A stretch of 64,000 bases of DNA from Chitinophaga niabensis (GCF_039545795.1 NZ_CP154260.1:3663001-3727000), one strand, 5' to 3'. Shown: positions 34,138 through 43,027, numbered from the stretch's first letter. Numbers and translations: made by a program. Notes: generated from the sequence alone by a model not told the origin.

Positions 34138-35424
34138 ATGCAAAAAAGTCTGAGTGAACGTGACAAAGCCGTGATCTGGCATCCATACACACAAATGCAA
34201 ACAGCGCCGGACCCTATCGGCATCGTACGGGGAGAAGGGGCGCTCCTTTTTGACGAGAACGGGAACAGTTACCTGGATGCTACCTCCAGCTGGTGGGTGA
34301 ACATTCACGGTCATGCACACCCTTATATTACAGAAAAAATTGCCGAACAGGCCGCAAAACTGCATCATGTCATCTTTGCCGGTTATACGCATGAACCGGC
34401 GGTAGAACTGGCAGAAAAACTCCTGCCTGTACTGCCCGGCTCCCAGCAGAAACTCTTTTATTCGGATAATGGCTCCACCGCGGTGGAAGTAGCCCTGAAA
34501 ATGACCATCCAGTACTGGCAGAACAAAGGCCAGGTAAAGACCAGGATCCTGGCTTTCAGGAATGCTTACCATGGCGATACCTTCGGCGCCATGAGCGTGA
34601 GTGCCCGCAGCGTGTTCACGCGGGCTTTCGATGAATACCTGTTTGATGTTACTTTCCTGGATATACCTGCACCGGATAATTTAGAAGCCCTCAAAGCAGC
34701 CGTGGATACCCATGCTGCAGATACTGCCGCTTTCATTTTTGAACCGCTGGTACAGGGATCAGGCGGTATGGTGATGTATGATGCGGCGTGTTTTGATGCG
34801 CTGCTGCAGCATTGCCGTGCACAGGGTATACTGCTGATCGCGGATGAGGTGATGACCGGTTTCGGGCGCACAGGCAGCAACTTTGCCATGGAACAGGTAC
34901 AAACCCCGCCGGATATGATCACCCTCTCCAAAGGGCTCACAGGCGGCACCATTGCCATGGGTATCACTACCTGCACCAATGAGATCTATAATGCCTTTTT
35001 GTCCACCGATAAATTAAAGACCCTCTTCCATGGTCATTCTTACACCGCCAATCCTTTAACCTGTGCAATAGCCCTGGCCAGCCTGGAATTATTCCTGCAG
35101 CCAACGTGCCGTCAGGACCGGGAACGGATCAATGCCCGCCACCGCGCTTTTGCCGTAGAGCTGGCTTACCATGCTGATGTGAAAAATGTGCGTTCGCTGG
35201 GAACCATCCTCGCCTTTGAGATAGAGACAGGGGAAGCAGATAGTTACACCAATGATCTCGCAGGCTTCCTGTTTAAATTCTTCCGGGAGAAACGGATAAT
35301 GCTGCGGCCGCTGGGTAATACCCTGTATATATTGCCGCCTTACTGCATCACAGATGAACAGCTAACGGAGGTGTACGACAGCATCTATGAAATGCTGGCC
35401 CAATACCAGGAACAATGGAGTTAA
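34138..35424 (+). CDS. bioA: Adenosylmethionine-8-amino-7-oxononanoate aminotransferase
   Basis: A 428-residue PLP aminotransferase of biotin synthesis; it converts 7-keto-8-aminopelargonate to 7,8-diaminopelargonate using S-adenosylmethionine. Signature segments: WHPYTQMQ, DATSSWWVNIHGH, SDNGSTAVEVALK, ADEVMTGFGRTG with Asp236, and PLP-Lys265 in TLSKGLTGG. No other biotin genes are in the window, so the pathway is split here. Monocistronic with a strong terminator. Confidence 0.93.
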   Translation: MQKSLSERDKAVIWHPYTQMQTAPDPIGIVRGEGALLFDENGNSYLDATSSWWVNIHGHAHPYITEKIAEQAAKLHHVIFAGYTHEPAVELAEKLLPVLPGSQQKLFYSDNGSTAVEVALKMTIQYWQNKGQVKTRILAFRNAYHGDTFGAMSVSARSVFTRAFDEYLFDVTFLDIPAPDNLEALKAAVDTHAADTAAFIFEPLVQGSGGMVMYDAACFDALLQHCRAQGILLIADEVMTGFGRTGSNFAMEQVQTPPDMITLSKGLTGGTIAMGITTCTNEIYNAFLSTDKLKTLFHGHSYTANPLTCAIALASLELFLQPTCRQDRERINARHRAFAVELAYHADVKNVRSLGTILAFEIETGEADSYTNDLAGFLFKFFREKRIMLRPLGNTLYILPPYCITDEQLTEVYDSIYEMLAQYQEQWS

Positions 35425-35430
35425 CATAAA

Positions 35431-35460
35431 AAAAAGCAAGACCTTACGGTCTTGCTTTTT
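35431..35460 (+). terminator. Bidirectional rho-independent terminator between bioA and the DUF2911 gene
   Basis: 13-bp stem with arms AAAAAGCAAGACC and GGTCTTGCTTTTT and loop TTAC, T-rich after on both strands. It serves the convergent bioA and DUF2911 genes. Confidence 0.9.
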
Positions 35461-35482
35461 TCTTTACATAATATCTTACAAC

Positions 35483-35977
35483 TTAAGACTTCAGGGGAAC
35501 GGAGATCTTAGTATCGTCCCACTCCATCTGCAGATGGCCTTTAGGGAAAGAGAAAGTGAGTTTCTCTACCGTAGCCGCAGTTTTCTGACGGGGAACTTTT
35601 ACTTCTGCAACATTGCTTCCTTTGTTCTTTTCGTAATCAAAAGCGCCGGATTGACCAGGGATGCTGTTCAGGATCACAGTGAATTCTTTTTCACCGGGAG
35701 TAATGAACAGGGCATAAGTACCCGCTTTCACTTTAGTGCCGCCAAAGGTTACATCTTTTTTGAAAGTGATGTCCGTGGATTTGTTAGCACCTGCGCGCCA
35801 AACTTTTCCATAAGCTTCCAGACCAGGGAAGATCTGACGGCCATTCTTTGAAGGTTGGCCATAAGCGATCTCAACGTTATCACCGGTTGCAGTAACACGT
35901 GGACTTTTTGGAGGATTCTGGGCCATTACAGCGCTGGTTGTTACCAGTAACGCGAGGGCAAATAACATACTTTTCAT
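35483..35977 (-). CDS. DUF2911 domain-containing secreted protein
   Basis: A 164-residue exported protein: signal peptide ending VMAQ, then the DUF2911 pattern (VEIAYGQPSKNGRQIF, VWRAGANKSTDITF, AGTYALFITPGEKEF). Function of this Bacteroidota periplasmic family is unknown. It lies 75 bp after the two SRPBCC genes and is probably co-transcribed or separate; not clear. Confidence 0.9.
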   Translation of the reverse strand: MKSMLFALALLVTTSAVMAQNPPKSPRVTATGDNVEIAYGQPSKNGRQIFPGLEAYGKVWRAGANKSTDITFKKDVTFGGTKVKAGTYALFITPGEKEFTVILNSIPGQSGAFDYEKNKGSNVAEVKVPRQKTAATVEKLTFSFPKGHLQMEWDDTKISVPLKS

Positions 35978-36052
35978 AAAACAGGATTTTTATAATATTG
36001 AGATGGTAAATTACGGTGTTGCGTTCACAATTTCCATACCACTCATCCAAAA

Positions 36053-36601
36053 TCAGGGCTTTTCGCAAAGATTGCGGAGTTTATTCAGCCCTTCTTCCAT
36101 AGAGGAACCAAACATACGGTCCATGAGGAATCCGCGCAATTTCCACCAGGGCGTGATCCCCACATTTGTTTCCAGCCGCCACAGGATCGCAGTGCCTTTG
36201 CCATCTGCCGTAGATTTGAGTTCCAGGAACCCTTTCACGGGCTTCATGGCGGGATGGGTCATATTGTAGGTAATGCCCTTCAATGAGTCTGCCGTAATGA
36301 TCTCTACCCTGCCGGATGCCGAGCTGCCGGCAGTATTACTCCAGGTGAACCAGGCGCCGAGGCCGGTGGGAGGTTTTGAATATTGCTGCAGCACATCCAC
36401 TCCTTTTCTATATGCAGGATGCCAGGGATTCCAGGCAGCCCATGTTTGCAGGTTGCTGATCTCTTCATACACAGCGGCAAGGGGAGCATTAATGGAACCG
36501 GAACGTTCCATTCTGGCGGTTGAGGGAAATAATAAGGATAAAATAAAGATCAGTGAACCAAAAACGAGCACTGCAATCAAAAACATTTTAACAAATCGCA
36601 T
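36053..36601 (-). CDS. SRPBCC family protein with N-terminal membrane anchor (copy 1)
   Basis: A 182-residue protein: an N-terminal hydrophobic helix (FLIAVLVFGSLIFILSLLF) followed by a START/Bet v1-like fold (SINAPLAAVYEEISNLQTWAAW, NPWHP; later VKGFLELKS, TAILWRLETN). Possibly binds or modifies a hydrophobic ligand; no catalytic residues recognised. It is a paralogue of the next gene upstream (same layout), starting 14 bp after its stop. They form a pair downstream of an ABC-2 permease. Confidence 0.82.
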   Translation of the reverse strand: MRFVKMFLIAVLVFGSLIFILSLLFPSTARMERSGSINAPLAAVYEEISNLQTWAAWNPWHPAYRKGVDVLQQYSKPPTGLGAWFTWSNTAGSSASGRVEIITADSLKGITYNMTHPAMKPVKGFLELKSTADGKGTAILWRLETNVGITPWWKLRGFLMDRMFGSSMEEGLNKLRNLCEKP

Positions 36602-36615
36602 ATCCGGAGAAAATA

Positions 36616-37155
36616 TTAAGCCGTGGCTTCAGTTAATCGTTTGAGGTTATGCAGTCCTTTTTCAAAATCACCGCCTACCCATTTATCCATCATCTTTCCC
36701 ATCAGTTTACGAACAGGGTTCTGCCCCATATCCGCTTCCATACCCCAGGTGACCTTTGTGCCCTCCGCTACCGTATCAAAACGGAACATGGCTTTAGCCG
36801 TGCCCTGCTGCATGAAATTCATTTCGGTGGCAATATACTCATTCAAACGCGATTCCGTGATAATAAGGCTCCCCTTCCCTACTTTACGATGCTGGCTTTC
36901 CCAGGAATACCCTGCGCCTGCACCGGTATCTTTTACATGATAGGCCAGTTTCATCTGCGGATCATATCCATGCCAGGGCGACCATAAAGGCCAGTTACGC
37001 AATGCATTCACCTGCTCAAAGATCCTGCCTGCCGGTGCTTTGATGAGCTGAGAGCGTTCCACCTTTACAAGGGAAGGTAAATAGAAGGAAAAGATGAATA
37101 AACCTAACACAAGCACTATCAAGGCCCCAATAATAACATATAAGGCTTGTTGCAT
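36616..37155 (-). CDS. SRPBCC family protein with N-terminal membrane anchor (copy 2)
   Basis: A 179-residue protein with an N-terminal helix (LYVIIGALIVLVLGLFIFSF) and a START-like domain (LIKAPAGRIFEQVNALRNWP, SPWHGYDP; later GTKVTWGMEADMG). Layout and motifs match the following gene, so the two arose by tandem duplication. It starts 62 bp after the permease stop. Ligand unknown. Confidence 0.82.
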   Translation of the reverse strand: MQQALYVIIGALIVLVLGLFIFSFYLPSLVKVERSQLIKAPAGRIFEQVNALRNWPLWSPWHGYDPQMKLAYHVKDTGAGAGYSWESQHRKVGKGSLIITESRLNEYIATEMNFMQQGTAKAMFRFDTVAEGTKVTWGMEADMGQNPVRKLMGKMMDKWVGGDFEKGLHNLKRLTEATA

Positions 37156-37217
37156 AAGGTGTGTTTTTGGTGAAGAGGGATGTATAAGTTACAGCAATTC
37201 CGGCAGATTTCCCGGAA

Positions 37218-38315
37218 TTATTCCCATTTGAAAACTTTGATGGCCACCGCATATACCACCACTCCCCAGATGCATAATACCCCTAATTGCGTCCCTACAT
37301 TCCAGAGATGCAGCCCTTCAAAAGCTATTTTGCGCAAAGCATCGTTCAGGTAGGTGAGCGGCATGATCTTACAGATGGGTTGCAGCCAGGCAGGGAACAC
37401 ATCCACAGAAAAGAAAGTGCCTGCCAGCAGGAACTGTGGTAAAGTAACAATATTGGCTAAAGGCGGGATCGTACTTTCCGTTTTGGCAATACCGCTTACA
37501 ATAAAACCAAAACCCATGAATACGATCAACCCGAATAAACAAAGCAGTAACATTTCCAGGAAGGTGGCAAAACCATTAATCAGTGTAAAACCGAAAAAGA
37601 AATAACCGATACCGATAATGATCACGGAACCGAAAGACTGGAACAGCAGCCGCGCCAATGCTTCGCCCAGGATGATATATAAACGGTTGATGGGGGTAGC
37701 AAAGAAACGTTTAAGCACCAGGGTCTGGCGCAAACTAAAAAAGAGGAATGCCGTACCGAACACGGCGGCGCTCAGCAGGGAAAAACCCAGTTGCCCGGGA
37801 AGGATAAAATCGATGGTTTTGTAGGCGCGGCCGGGTACTTCTTCTGGTACGATCTGCGCTACGGTGGGTCTTGGATAAGCTTTATCATCCAGATTGTGGA
37901 TGCTGTTGGTTAAGATATTGAATAACAGGCCTGTTTTTTCACCGCCGGCAGTAGAAGTTTTCACATGCACTTTATATTCAGGCAGCACAGCCGGTTTGGA
38001 GGCATCTATACGGAGGATAGCAACCAGCCGTCCTTTGCGCAGGTCATCTTCCATTTGTTCCTTTGGTGTGTTGGTGACCAGCCGGATATTTTTCTCCTCT
38101 TTCAGTTTGGCATAGATGCCGTTAGTGGTATCAGAAGCATTATCGATACCCACCTTCACGGAAACACTTCTTCCGCCAATGAAGCCGAACACCAATATAA
38201 ATACCAGCGGGAAAGCCAGGCTGAACACAACCGCCGAGGGGCTGCGGAATATTGCTTTGATACTAGCCTTTGTGATCGCCCACATCGCCTTCCACTGATT
38301 ATATTTCACCGCCAT
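37218..38315 (-). CDS. ABC-2 type transporter permease
   Basis: A 365-residue inner-membrane protein: TM helix near residue 25, an extracytoplasmic domain (about 45-175), then five TM helices in an ABC2_membrane_3 arrangement (LGFSLLSAAVFGTAFLFFSL, LPQFLLAGTFFSVDVFPAWL). It would need an ATPase subunit, but none lies next to it; the ATPase must be elsewhere, since the divergent neighbour at 38513 is a small unknown gene. Confidence 0.85.
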   Translation of the reverse strand: MAVKYNQWKAMWAITKASIKAIFRSPSAVVFSLAFPLVFILVFGFIGGRSVSVKVGIDNASDTTNGIYAKLKEEKNIRLVTNTPKEQMEDDLRKGRLVAILRIDASKPAVLPEYKVHVKTSTAGGEKTGLLFNILTNSIHNLDDKAYPRPTVAQIVPEEVPGRAYKTIDFILPGQLGFSLLSAAVFGTAFLFFSLRQTLVLKRFFATPINRLYIILGEALARLLFQSFGSVIIIGIGYFFFGFTLINGFATFLEMLLLCLFGLIVFMGFGFIVSGIAKTESTIPPLANIVTLPQFLLAGTFFSVDVFPAWLQPICKIMPLTYLNDALRKIAFEGLHLWNVGTQLGVLCIWGVVVYAVAIKVFKWE

Positions 38316-38512
38316 GCGTTTTCTTTTAAAGGCTGTAAAGCTAATGTTTTGGATAAGAAATACAAATGACGCCGGCCAGGTGCTGGGTTAAAACCCAATA
38401 ACCGTTGTTTAACAAAGTTGCGGCGTTTCACTTAATCACATTTTATTAAGTTGTGTACACATTGCCGAAGTGCAATTAACCATAGTATCTATCAACCAGA
38501 AACCGACCTTAT

Positions 38513-38854
38513 ATGGCATCACAACAATCTCAGGCTAGCCCGGCTGAGCAACAGGAATTAATTTCCAGGATGTGCAAATGTTATGACGGTATATTGAATA
38601 ATCTGCAGGACTTTGATGCCTTCAGTGCATCGCAGATCATCTGTAACGTTATCAATGAGCATATCAAACGATTAACAACGGTGATCCGCCACCACAATGA
38701 TCTCGCTGAATCCGCAGAGAAAAGCATGGAAGCACTCGCAGACGGTTTGCGCAGGCTCCGGATGCAGGCGCAGCAGGTGGTGGACAATAATCATAATACG
38801 GTGATCCGCCTCAGCAGCGAAGAAAGAGATCCTGTGTATTCAGAGGAAGGCTGA
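38513..38854 (+). CDS. Small protein of unknown function
   Basis: A 113-residue helical protein with no signal peptide (first residues MASQQSQASPAEQQEL) and a His/Asn-rich middle. Two long helices are likely (about 14-60 and 62-100). Not recognised. It converges with the lipoprotein gene, with a 3-bp gap between the stops. The 197-bp gap upstream holds a small hairpin TGGGTT-AA-AACCCA at 38384-38397 and nothing else clear. Confidence 0.65.
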   Translation: MASQQSQASPAEQQELISRMCKCYDGILNNLQDFDAFSASQIICNVINEHIKRLTTVIRHHNDLAESAEKSMEALADGLRRLRMQAQQVVDNNHNTVIRLSSEERDPVYSEEG

Positions 38855-38857
38855 TCT

Positions 38858-39583
38858 TTACGGCTCAGGCATCAAACGGATAAAGCGGGTATGTTCTTCT
38901 GAGTGAGCATCCAGGTAATGCTGTAAAGCCACCAGGGTTGTAGCATCTTTCCATTTGATGGTAGCAGGCCCCCAGTTCACGAGTTCCCTTTCCTGTACCA
39001 ATACAGGATTCTGGCCGGGTGTATACTGAAATAACTGGAATCCGTTCAGGGTAAACGCCGCCATCAGGTCCGTATTACTGCAGATAAAATATCTTTTGTC
39101 CGGCGATAGCTCAGGAAATCCGATAGTACGCGTCATCTCTCCATTCCGGGAGTTGATCAGTTCATAGGAATGCCACTCATAACCTGCGTTAAACACTACC
39201 CAATGCTCAATAGCAGGAAGGTAAGCCTGGTAGGTATATTGTGTGTACTCCTCATTATCGTTGTTATTATTGACCATTACTTTCTGCCGGCCATTTGCCA
39301 GCGTAAGCACCAAAGAATCACCTGCCCTGCGCACGTGCGAAGCATCCCGCAGGATGTTCACCGCCTCGCTGGTATCGGCTACAAACGCAGGAACCTGCTG
39401 GAATTCTGCAGCAGTTGATACGGTGATATTGTACAACTGACGGCCGATCGATACAGTATCGATAATAACGGCAGCAGAATCAGTAACAGTAGTGGTACTG
39501 TCTTTCGTTCCTTCTTCAGTTTTGGCAGACTGCTGGCAGGAAACCAGGTAAAGCGCACAAAATGCAATGGCAATTCGCATCAT
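38858..39583 (-). CDS. Lipoprotein of unknown function
   Basis: A 241-residue lipoprotein: signal peptide ending in a lipobox (YLVSC), a Thr/Ser/Asp-rich linker, then a beta-rich domain with segments such as GFPELSPDKRYFICSN and FQYTPGQNPVLVQE, reminiscent of propeller blades. Not recognised as a known enzyme. Start at tandem ATGs 39583/39580; a longer frame to 39640 would put residues ahead of the signal peptide and is unlikely. Confidence 0.75.
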   Translation of the reverse strand: MMRIAIAFCALYLVSCQQSAKTEEGTKDSTTTVTDSAAVIIDTVSIGRQLYNITVSTAAEFQQVPAFVADTSEAVNILRDASHVRRAGDSLVLTLANGRQKVMVNNNNDNEEYTQYTYQAYLPAIEHWVVFNAGYEWHSYELINSRNGEMTRTIGFPELSPDKRYFICSNTDLMAAFTLNGFQLFQYTPGQNPVLVQERELVNWGPATIKWKDATTLVALQHYLDAHSEEHTRFIRLMPEP

Positions 39584-39674
39584 AGGTAATATGTACATTA
39601 GACTGCAAGGTAAATTGTGATTTGTTTTCAATTTTCTCAATCATTCACAAGGTAACAAACCGCAGGAAAAAGCA

Positions 39675-39703
39675 AAAGGGAAAAGCATCATGCTTTTCCC
39701 TTT
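39675..39703 (-). terminator. Rho-independent terminator of sppA
   Basis: 14-bp arms AAAGGGAAAAGCAT / ATGCTTTTCCCTTT around a single base, so the effective loop is a few unpaired bases. Followed on the minus strand by TGCTTTTTCC. Starts 21 bp after the sppA stop. Confidence 0.75.
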
Positions 39704-39723
39704 CATCTATAAGCTGAGTTCCA

Positions 39724-41466
39724 TTATTGTATCGTCAGATTATACGGCAGCTTTGCCTGGATCTCCCCGGTTAATTTCTTCAGTTCCTTAATGGTCTGGT
39801 ACAACTGGTAGTGTTCTCCCAGCTCTTCCTTCACCATACTGGCACGTACACCACCCAGGCTCTTCAGCAACTGCTGATAAGGATCTTTCTGTTTGGGGAA
39901 TGAAACGATCTTCACTTCTGCCACATTGGCCATACGCGCAGCACAGTTCACCGCATCATCTATTCCTCCCAGGCGGTCCACCAGGCCCATTTCCCGTGCC
40001 TGGATACCGGTCCATACACGGCCCTGTGCAATACTGTCTACCACTGTTGCATCCAGCTTGCGGCCTTCTGTTACCCGGTGTTTAAAAGTAGCGTAAATGG
40101 TATCCACAGAACGCTGTACCATCAGCTTCTCTTTTTCTGTGAGCGGGCGGCTGGTAGTACCAAGGTCCGCATACTCACCCGTTTTCACCGCATCAAAAGT
40201 GATCCCGAGTTTATTATTGAAGAAAGCCTGCATATTCGGTAATATCGCAAAAACACCAATGGAACCGGTAAGTGTGGTAGGCTCAGCGAAAATAGAATCC
40301 GCCATGCAGGAAATATAGTAACCGCCGGAGGCAGCATAGTCACCCATGGAAACAATCACCGGCTTGGATTTGCGGGCCAGTGTAAGCTCCCTCCAGATAC
40401 CTTCTGAAGCCAGCGCACTGCCACCCGGAGAATTCACCCGGAATACAATGGCTTTCACATCCTTATCCTGGCGGGCTTCGCGGATGGTTTTGATATAATC
40501 TTCACTGGCAATCGCTTTGTCTGCAGAACCGCTTACAATATCCCCTTCCGCATAGATCAGGGCAATGTTCCCGCTGCCTTCGTAACTGGCTTTTGCTTCA
40601 TCGTACCTGTTCAGGGCAATGAAATTCACTTTATCATCTCCTTTCAGGCTTAGCTTTTGTTTGATCTCATCCATCACCTGGTCATCATACCTGAGCCCGT
40701 CCACCAGTTTATATTTCAATGCATCCTCCGGGTACTGGATAGTACCGGCATCAGCATATTGATGTAAGGTGGCCGTATCAATCCCGCGGGAAGCGCCCAC
40801 TTTCATAAGGAAGTCGCCATACAGCTCACCGAGGAAAACTGTCGTCTGGATGCGGTTAGCCTCCGTCATTTTAGTTTCGCGCAAAGGCTCTGTAGCACTT
40901 TTGAACTTACCGTTATAGAAGATCTGCGGCTGTATCTCCAGTTTCTCCAGCGTACCTTTCAGGTACATCATGGTGATGGCATAACCGGAAAAGTCGATCC
41001 CGCCTTTTGGATGCAGGTATACTTTATCTGCTGCAGAGGCCAGGAAATAGGCGTTCTGGGAGATCACTTCTCCATAAGCATACACGAATTTTTTACTTTT
41101 GCTGAAATCAACAATAGCGCGGCGGATCTCTTCACTGGAAGCATGCCCGTTGCCACTGCCATCTGCTTTCAGGTAAATACCTTTCACATTATCGTCTGTG
41201 GCGGCCTGCCTGATCAGGCGTACGGCATCGTAGAGTCCGGGATCTGAATCAGCCCCTTCTCCTGCCAAAGCACGTAAAGGAGTTTGAACACGTTGTTCTG
41301 CGTAGTGGTCACTCAGGTCAATTACCAGAACAGCATTGGAGCCTACCACTACTTTTTTATCGGAAGTCATTCTCACGGCAATCATCAGCACGAAAAAGAA
41401 ACCTATAACGCTAAAAACAATAAGGGCTAGGAAGGAAGCAAAGAAAAACTTTAAGAAACTGCGCAT
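39724..41466 (-). CDS. sppA: Signal peptide peptidase SppA, long (67K) type
   Basis: A 580-residue inner-membrane protease with one N-terminal TM helix (about 6-30) and two tandem SppA domains. The catalytic pair is visible: Lys189 in GKFKSATEP and Ser380 in SMGDYAASGGYYIS. It degrades signal peptides left in the membrane. Size matches the E. coli long form. Divergent from folK with a 137-bp gap. Monocistronic with its own terminator. Confidence 0.93.
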   Translation of the reverse strand: MRSFLKFFFASFLALIVFSVIGFFFVLMIAVRMTSDKKVVVGSNAVLVIDLSDHYAEQRVQTPLRALAGEGADSDPGLYDAVRLIRQAATDDNVKGIYLKADGSGNGHASSEEIRRAIVDFSKSKKFVYAYGEVISQNAYFLASAADKVYLHPKGGIDFSGYAITMMYLKGTLEKLEIQPQIFYNGKFKSATEPLRETKMTEANRIQTTVFLGELYGDFLMKVGASRGIDTATLHQYADAGTIQYPEDALKYKLVDGLRYDDQVMDEIKQKLSLKGDDKVNFIALNRYDEAKASYEGSGNIALIYAEGDIVSGSADKAIASEDYIKTIREARQDKDVKAIVFRVNSPGGSALASEGIWRELTLARKSKPVIVSMGDYAASGGYYISCMADSIFAEPTTLTGSIGVFAILPNMQAFFNNKLGITFDAVKTGEYADLGTTSRPLTEKEKLMVQRSVDTIYATFKHRVTEGRKLDATVVDSIAQGRVWTGIQAREMGLVDRLGGIDDAVNCAARMANVAEVKIVSFPKQKDPYQQLLKSLGGVRASMVKEELGEHYQLYQTIKELKKLTGEIQAKLPYNLTIQ

Positions 41467-41581
41467 GTTAGTTGATTAGTTTAGATCCTGGTTCGTTGGT
41501 GTAAGGTTCAAATGAATCCCCTTTCCTTTCTCCCCAAAATGCGAAATCTTCATTAATTTTTCCAAAAATAAGGAATATGGC

Positions 41582-41589
41582 TACTTTTG
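41582..41589 (+). promoter_or_regulatory. -7 box deciding the folK start
   Basis: TACTTTTG (exact TAnnTTTG) lies 14 bp before the ATG at 41604, and overlaps an upstream in-frame ATG at 41577. Transcription would start after that upstream ATG, so translation should begin at 41604. Confidence 0.5.
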
Positions 41590-41603
41590 GGCCGTCTAAA
41601 TAC

Positions 41604-42098
41604 ATGAATACAGCAATATTACTTATAGGTGGCAATATGGGAGACCGCCCAAAATTCCTTCAGCAGGCTGCATCACTGATTGCAGCAAGGGCAGGGCGTA
41701 TCCTCAGGGAATCCACCATGTACGAAACCGCTCCCTGGGGCGATGTGCAGCAGCCGGACTACCTGAACCAGGCCCTGGTAGTGGAAACAACCATGGAAGC
41801 CTCCGTTCTGCTGGATGTGCTGCTGGAGATAGAAAAGGAAATTGGCCGGGTGCGCCGCCAGAAATGGGGCTCCCGTGTGATAGATATCGATCTGATCTTC
41901 TTTAACAACGAAGTGATCACCCTTCCCCAGCTCAAAGTGCCGCATCCGCAGATGCAGAACCGGCGGTTTGTACTGGCCCCCCTGCAGGAGATCATCCCGC
42001 AATGGGTGCACCCTATCCTGCAACTCACTGTGGATCAGTTGCTGGAAGCTTGTCCTGACCCATTACCCGCTCATAAATTCATTGCTGCGGCCCATTAA
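41604..42098 (+). CDS. folK: 2-amino-4-hydroxy-6-hydroxymethyldihydropteridine diphosphokinase
   Basis: A 164-residue folate-synthesis enzyme that pyrophosphorylates 6-hydroxymethyl-dihydropterin. Family blocks: LLIGGNMGDR at the start, YETAPWG, DYLNQALVVET, EKEIGR and RRQKWGSRVIDIDLIFF with the catalytic Asp pair. Start at 41604 (MNTAILL) by family fit and by the promoter box; an upstream ATG would add 9 residues. Followed by the deoxynucleoside kinase, 2 bp apart, one operon. Confidence 0.93.
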   Translation: MNTAILLIGGNMGDRPKFLQQAASLIAARAGRILRESTMYETAPWGDVQQPDYLNQALVVETTMEASVLLDVLLEIEKEIGRVRRQKWGSRVIDIDLIFFNNEVITLPQLKVPHPQMQNRRFVLAPLQEIIPQWVHPILQLTVDQLLEACPDPLPAHKFIAAAH

Positions 42099-42100
42099 CT

Positions 42101-42724
42101 ATGCAATACCGCTTCATCACCATAGAAGGTAACATCGGCGCCGGAAAAACAACCCTCGCTATCAAGCTGGCAGAACATCTGCAGGCGAAACTGATCCTGG
42201 AAGAGTTTGCAGACAACCCTTTCCTGCCCAAATTCTATGCAGAACCGGAGCAATACGCCTTTCCACTGGAGCTTTTCTTTATGGCAGAGCGGTACAAACA
42301 GCTGAAGGAAATGCTGGGCACCAGGGATCTTTTTTCCACCCACACGGTGAGCGATTACCTTTTCATCAAAAGCCTGCTGTTTGCTAAAATGAACTTAAAG
42401 GAAGATGAGTTCTCCCTTTACCAGAAGTTATTCGATATCATCAATCCACAGCTGGCGCAGCCGGACCTGCTGATCTACCTCCACGCCCCGGTGAGCAAAC
42501 TGCAGCAGAACATCAAAAAGCGGAACCGCTCTTACGAACAGCAGATACCGGATAGTTACCTGGCCAATGTACAGGATATGTACAGCCAGTTCATCCGCCA
42601 GCATCCTGTGCGTACCCTGCTGGTAGATACCACTGAAATGGATTTCCTGCACAGGCCGGAAGATTTTCAGACCCTGCTTGCCGCATTGGAAACAGATTAC
42701 CCTGTGGGGATCACCTACCTGTAA
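42101..42724 (+). CDS. Deoxynucleoside kinase
   Basis: A 207-residue kinase of the dNK/dGK-dCK family. P-loop GNIGAGKTT at residues 10-18, then EEFADNPFL and the LID region KRNRSYEQQI with basic residues. It salvages deoxynucleosides by 5' phosphorylation; specificity cannot be read. Starts 2 bp after folK, a pairing common in Bacteroidota. Confidence 0.9.
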   Translation: MQYRFITIEGNIGAGKTTLAIKLAEHLQAKLILEEFADNPFLPKFYAEPEQYAFPLELFFMAERYKQLKEMLGTRDLFSTHTVSDYLFIKSLLFAKMNLKEDEFSLYQKLFDIINPQLAQPDLLIYLHAPVSKLQQNIKKRNRSYEQQIPDSYLANVQDMYSQFIRQHPVRTLLVDTTEMDFLHRPEDFQTLLAALETDYPVGITYL

Positions 42725-42730
42725 AAAACG

Positions 42731-42764
42731 AAAGGTGGCAGGATCAGTCCTGCCACCTTTTTTT
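42731..42764 (+). terminator. Rho-independent terminator of folK-dNK
   Basis: 13-bp perfect stem AAAGGTGGCAGGA / TCCTGCCACCTTT, loop TCAG, then TTTT. It lies 7 bp after the kinase stop and also ends the convergent peptide gene at 42778, on whose strand it has TTT. Confidence 0.92.
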
Positions 42765-42777
42765 GTTCCTTCTGTAA

Positions 42778-42984
42778 TTACGCAGCTATTACAACCGGAT
42801 CTACAAAAGAAGTCAGCAACGAGTTAGCCAGTGCGCCCGCTAATGGCACTGTTGCTACAAAACCTTTAGATAAGAAGTAAATACCTTTCCCCAATGTCAG
42901 CAGGTCGTTGACGTAACCGCCACCATTGATCTCTTGGAGCTCGACAGGATTCAGGGCTTCGCAGCCAAATTGTTTGTTTTCCAT
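42778..42984 (-). CDS. Double-glycine leader peptide (bacteriocin- or signal-type precursor)
   Basis: A 68-residue precursor. The N-terminus MENKQFGCEALNPVELQEIN then GG has the features of a double-glycine leader: Leu/Glu-Leu/Ile at the expected spacing and a GG at residues 21-22. The predicted mature part (residues 23-68, 46 aa) is hydrophobic with several Gly/Ala/Ser/Leu stretches and no Cys, so it is neither disulphide- nor lanthionine-based by appearance. Such leaders are cut by C39 peptidase-ABC exporters during secretion. No exporter, immunity gene or modifying enzyme is adjacent in the window. The possible function (bacteriocin, peptide signal) is inference. Convergent with the dNK operon across a shared terminator. 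Confidence 0.7.
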   Translation of the reverse strand: MENKQFGCEALNPVELQEINGGGYVNDLLTLGKGIYFLSKGFVATVPLAGALANSLLTSFVDPVVIAA

Positions 42985-43027
42985 AGATTTTGTTGTTTGG
43001 TGAAGAAAATGGGGTATCGTATGTTAC

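Noticed and set aside
38384..38397. Small hairpin TGGGTT-AA-AACCCA as a terminator
   Set aside because: Only 6-bp arms and no T-run; it lies in a divergent promoter region.
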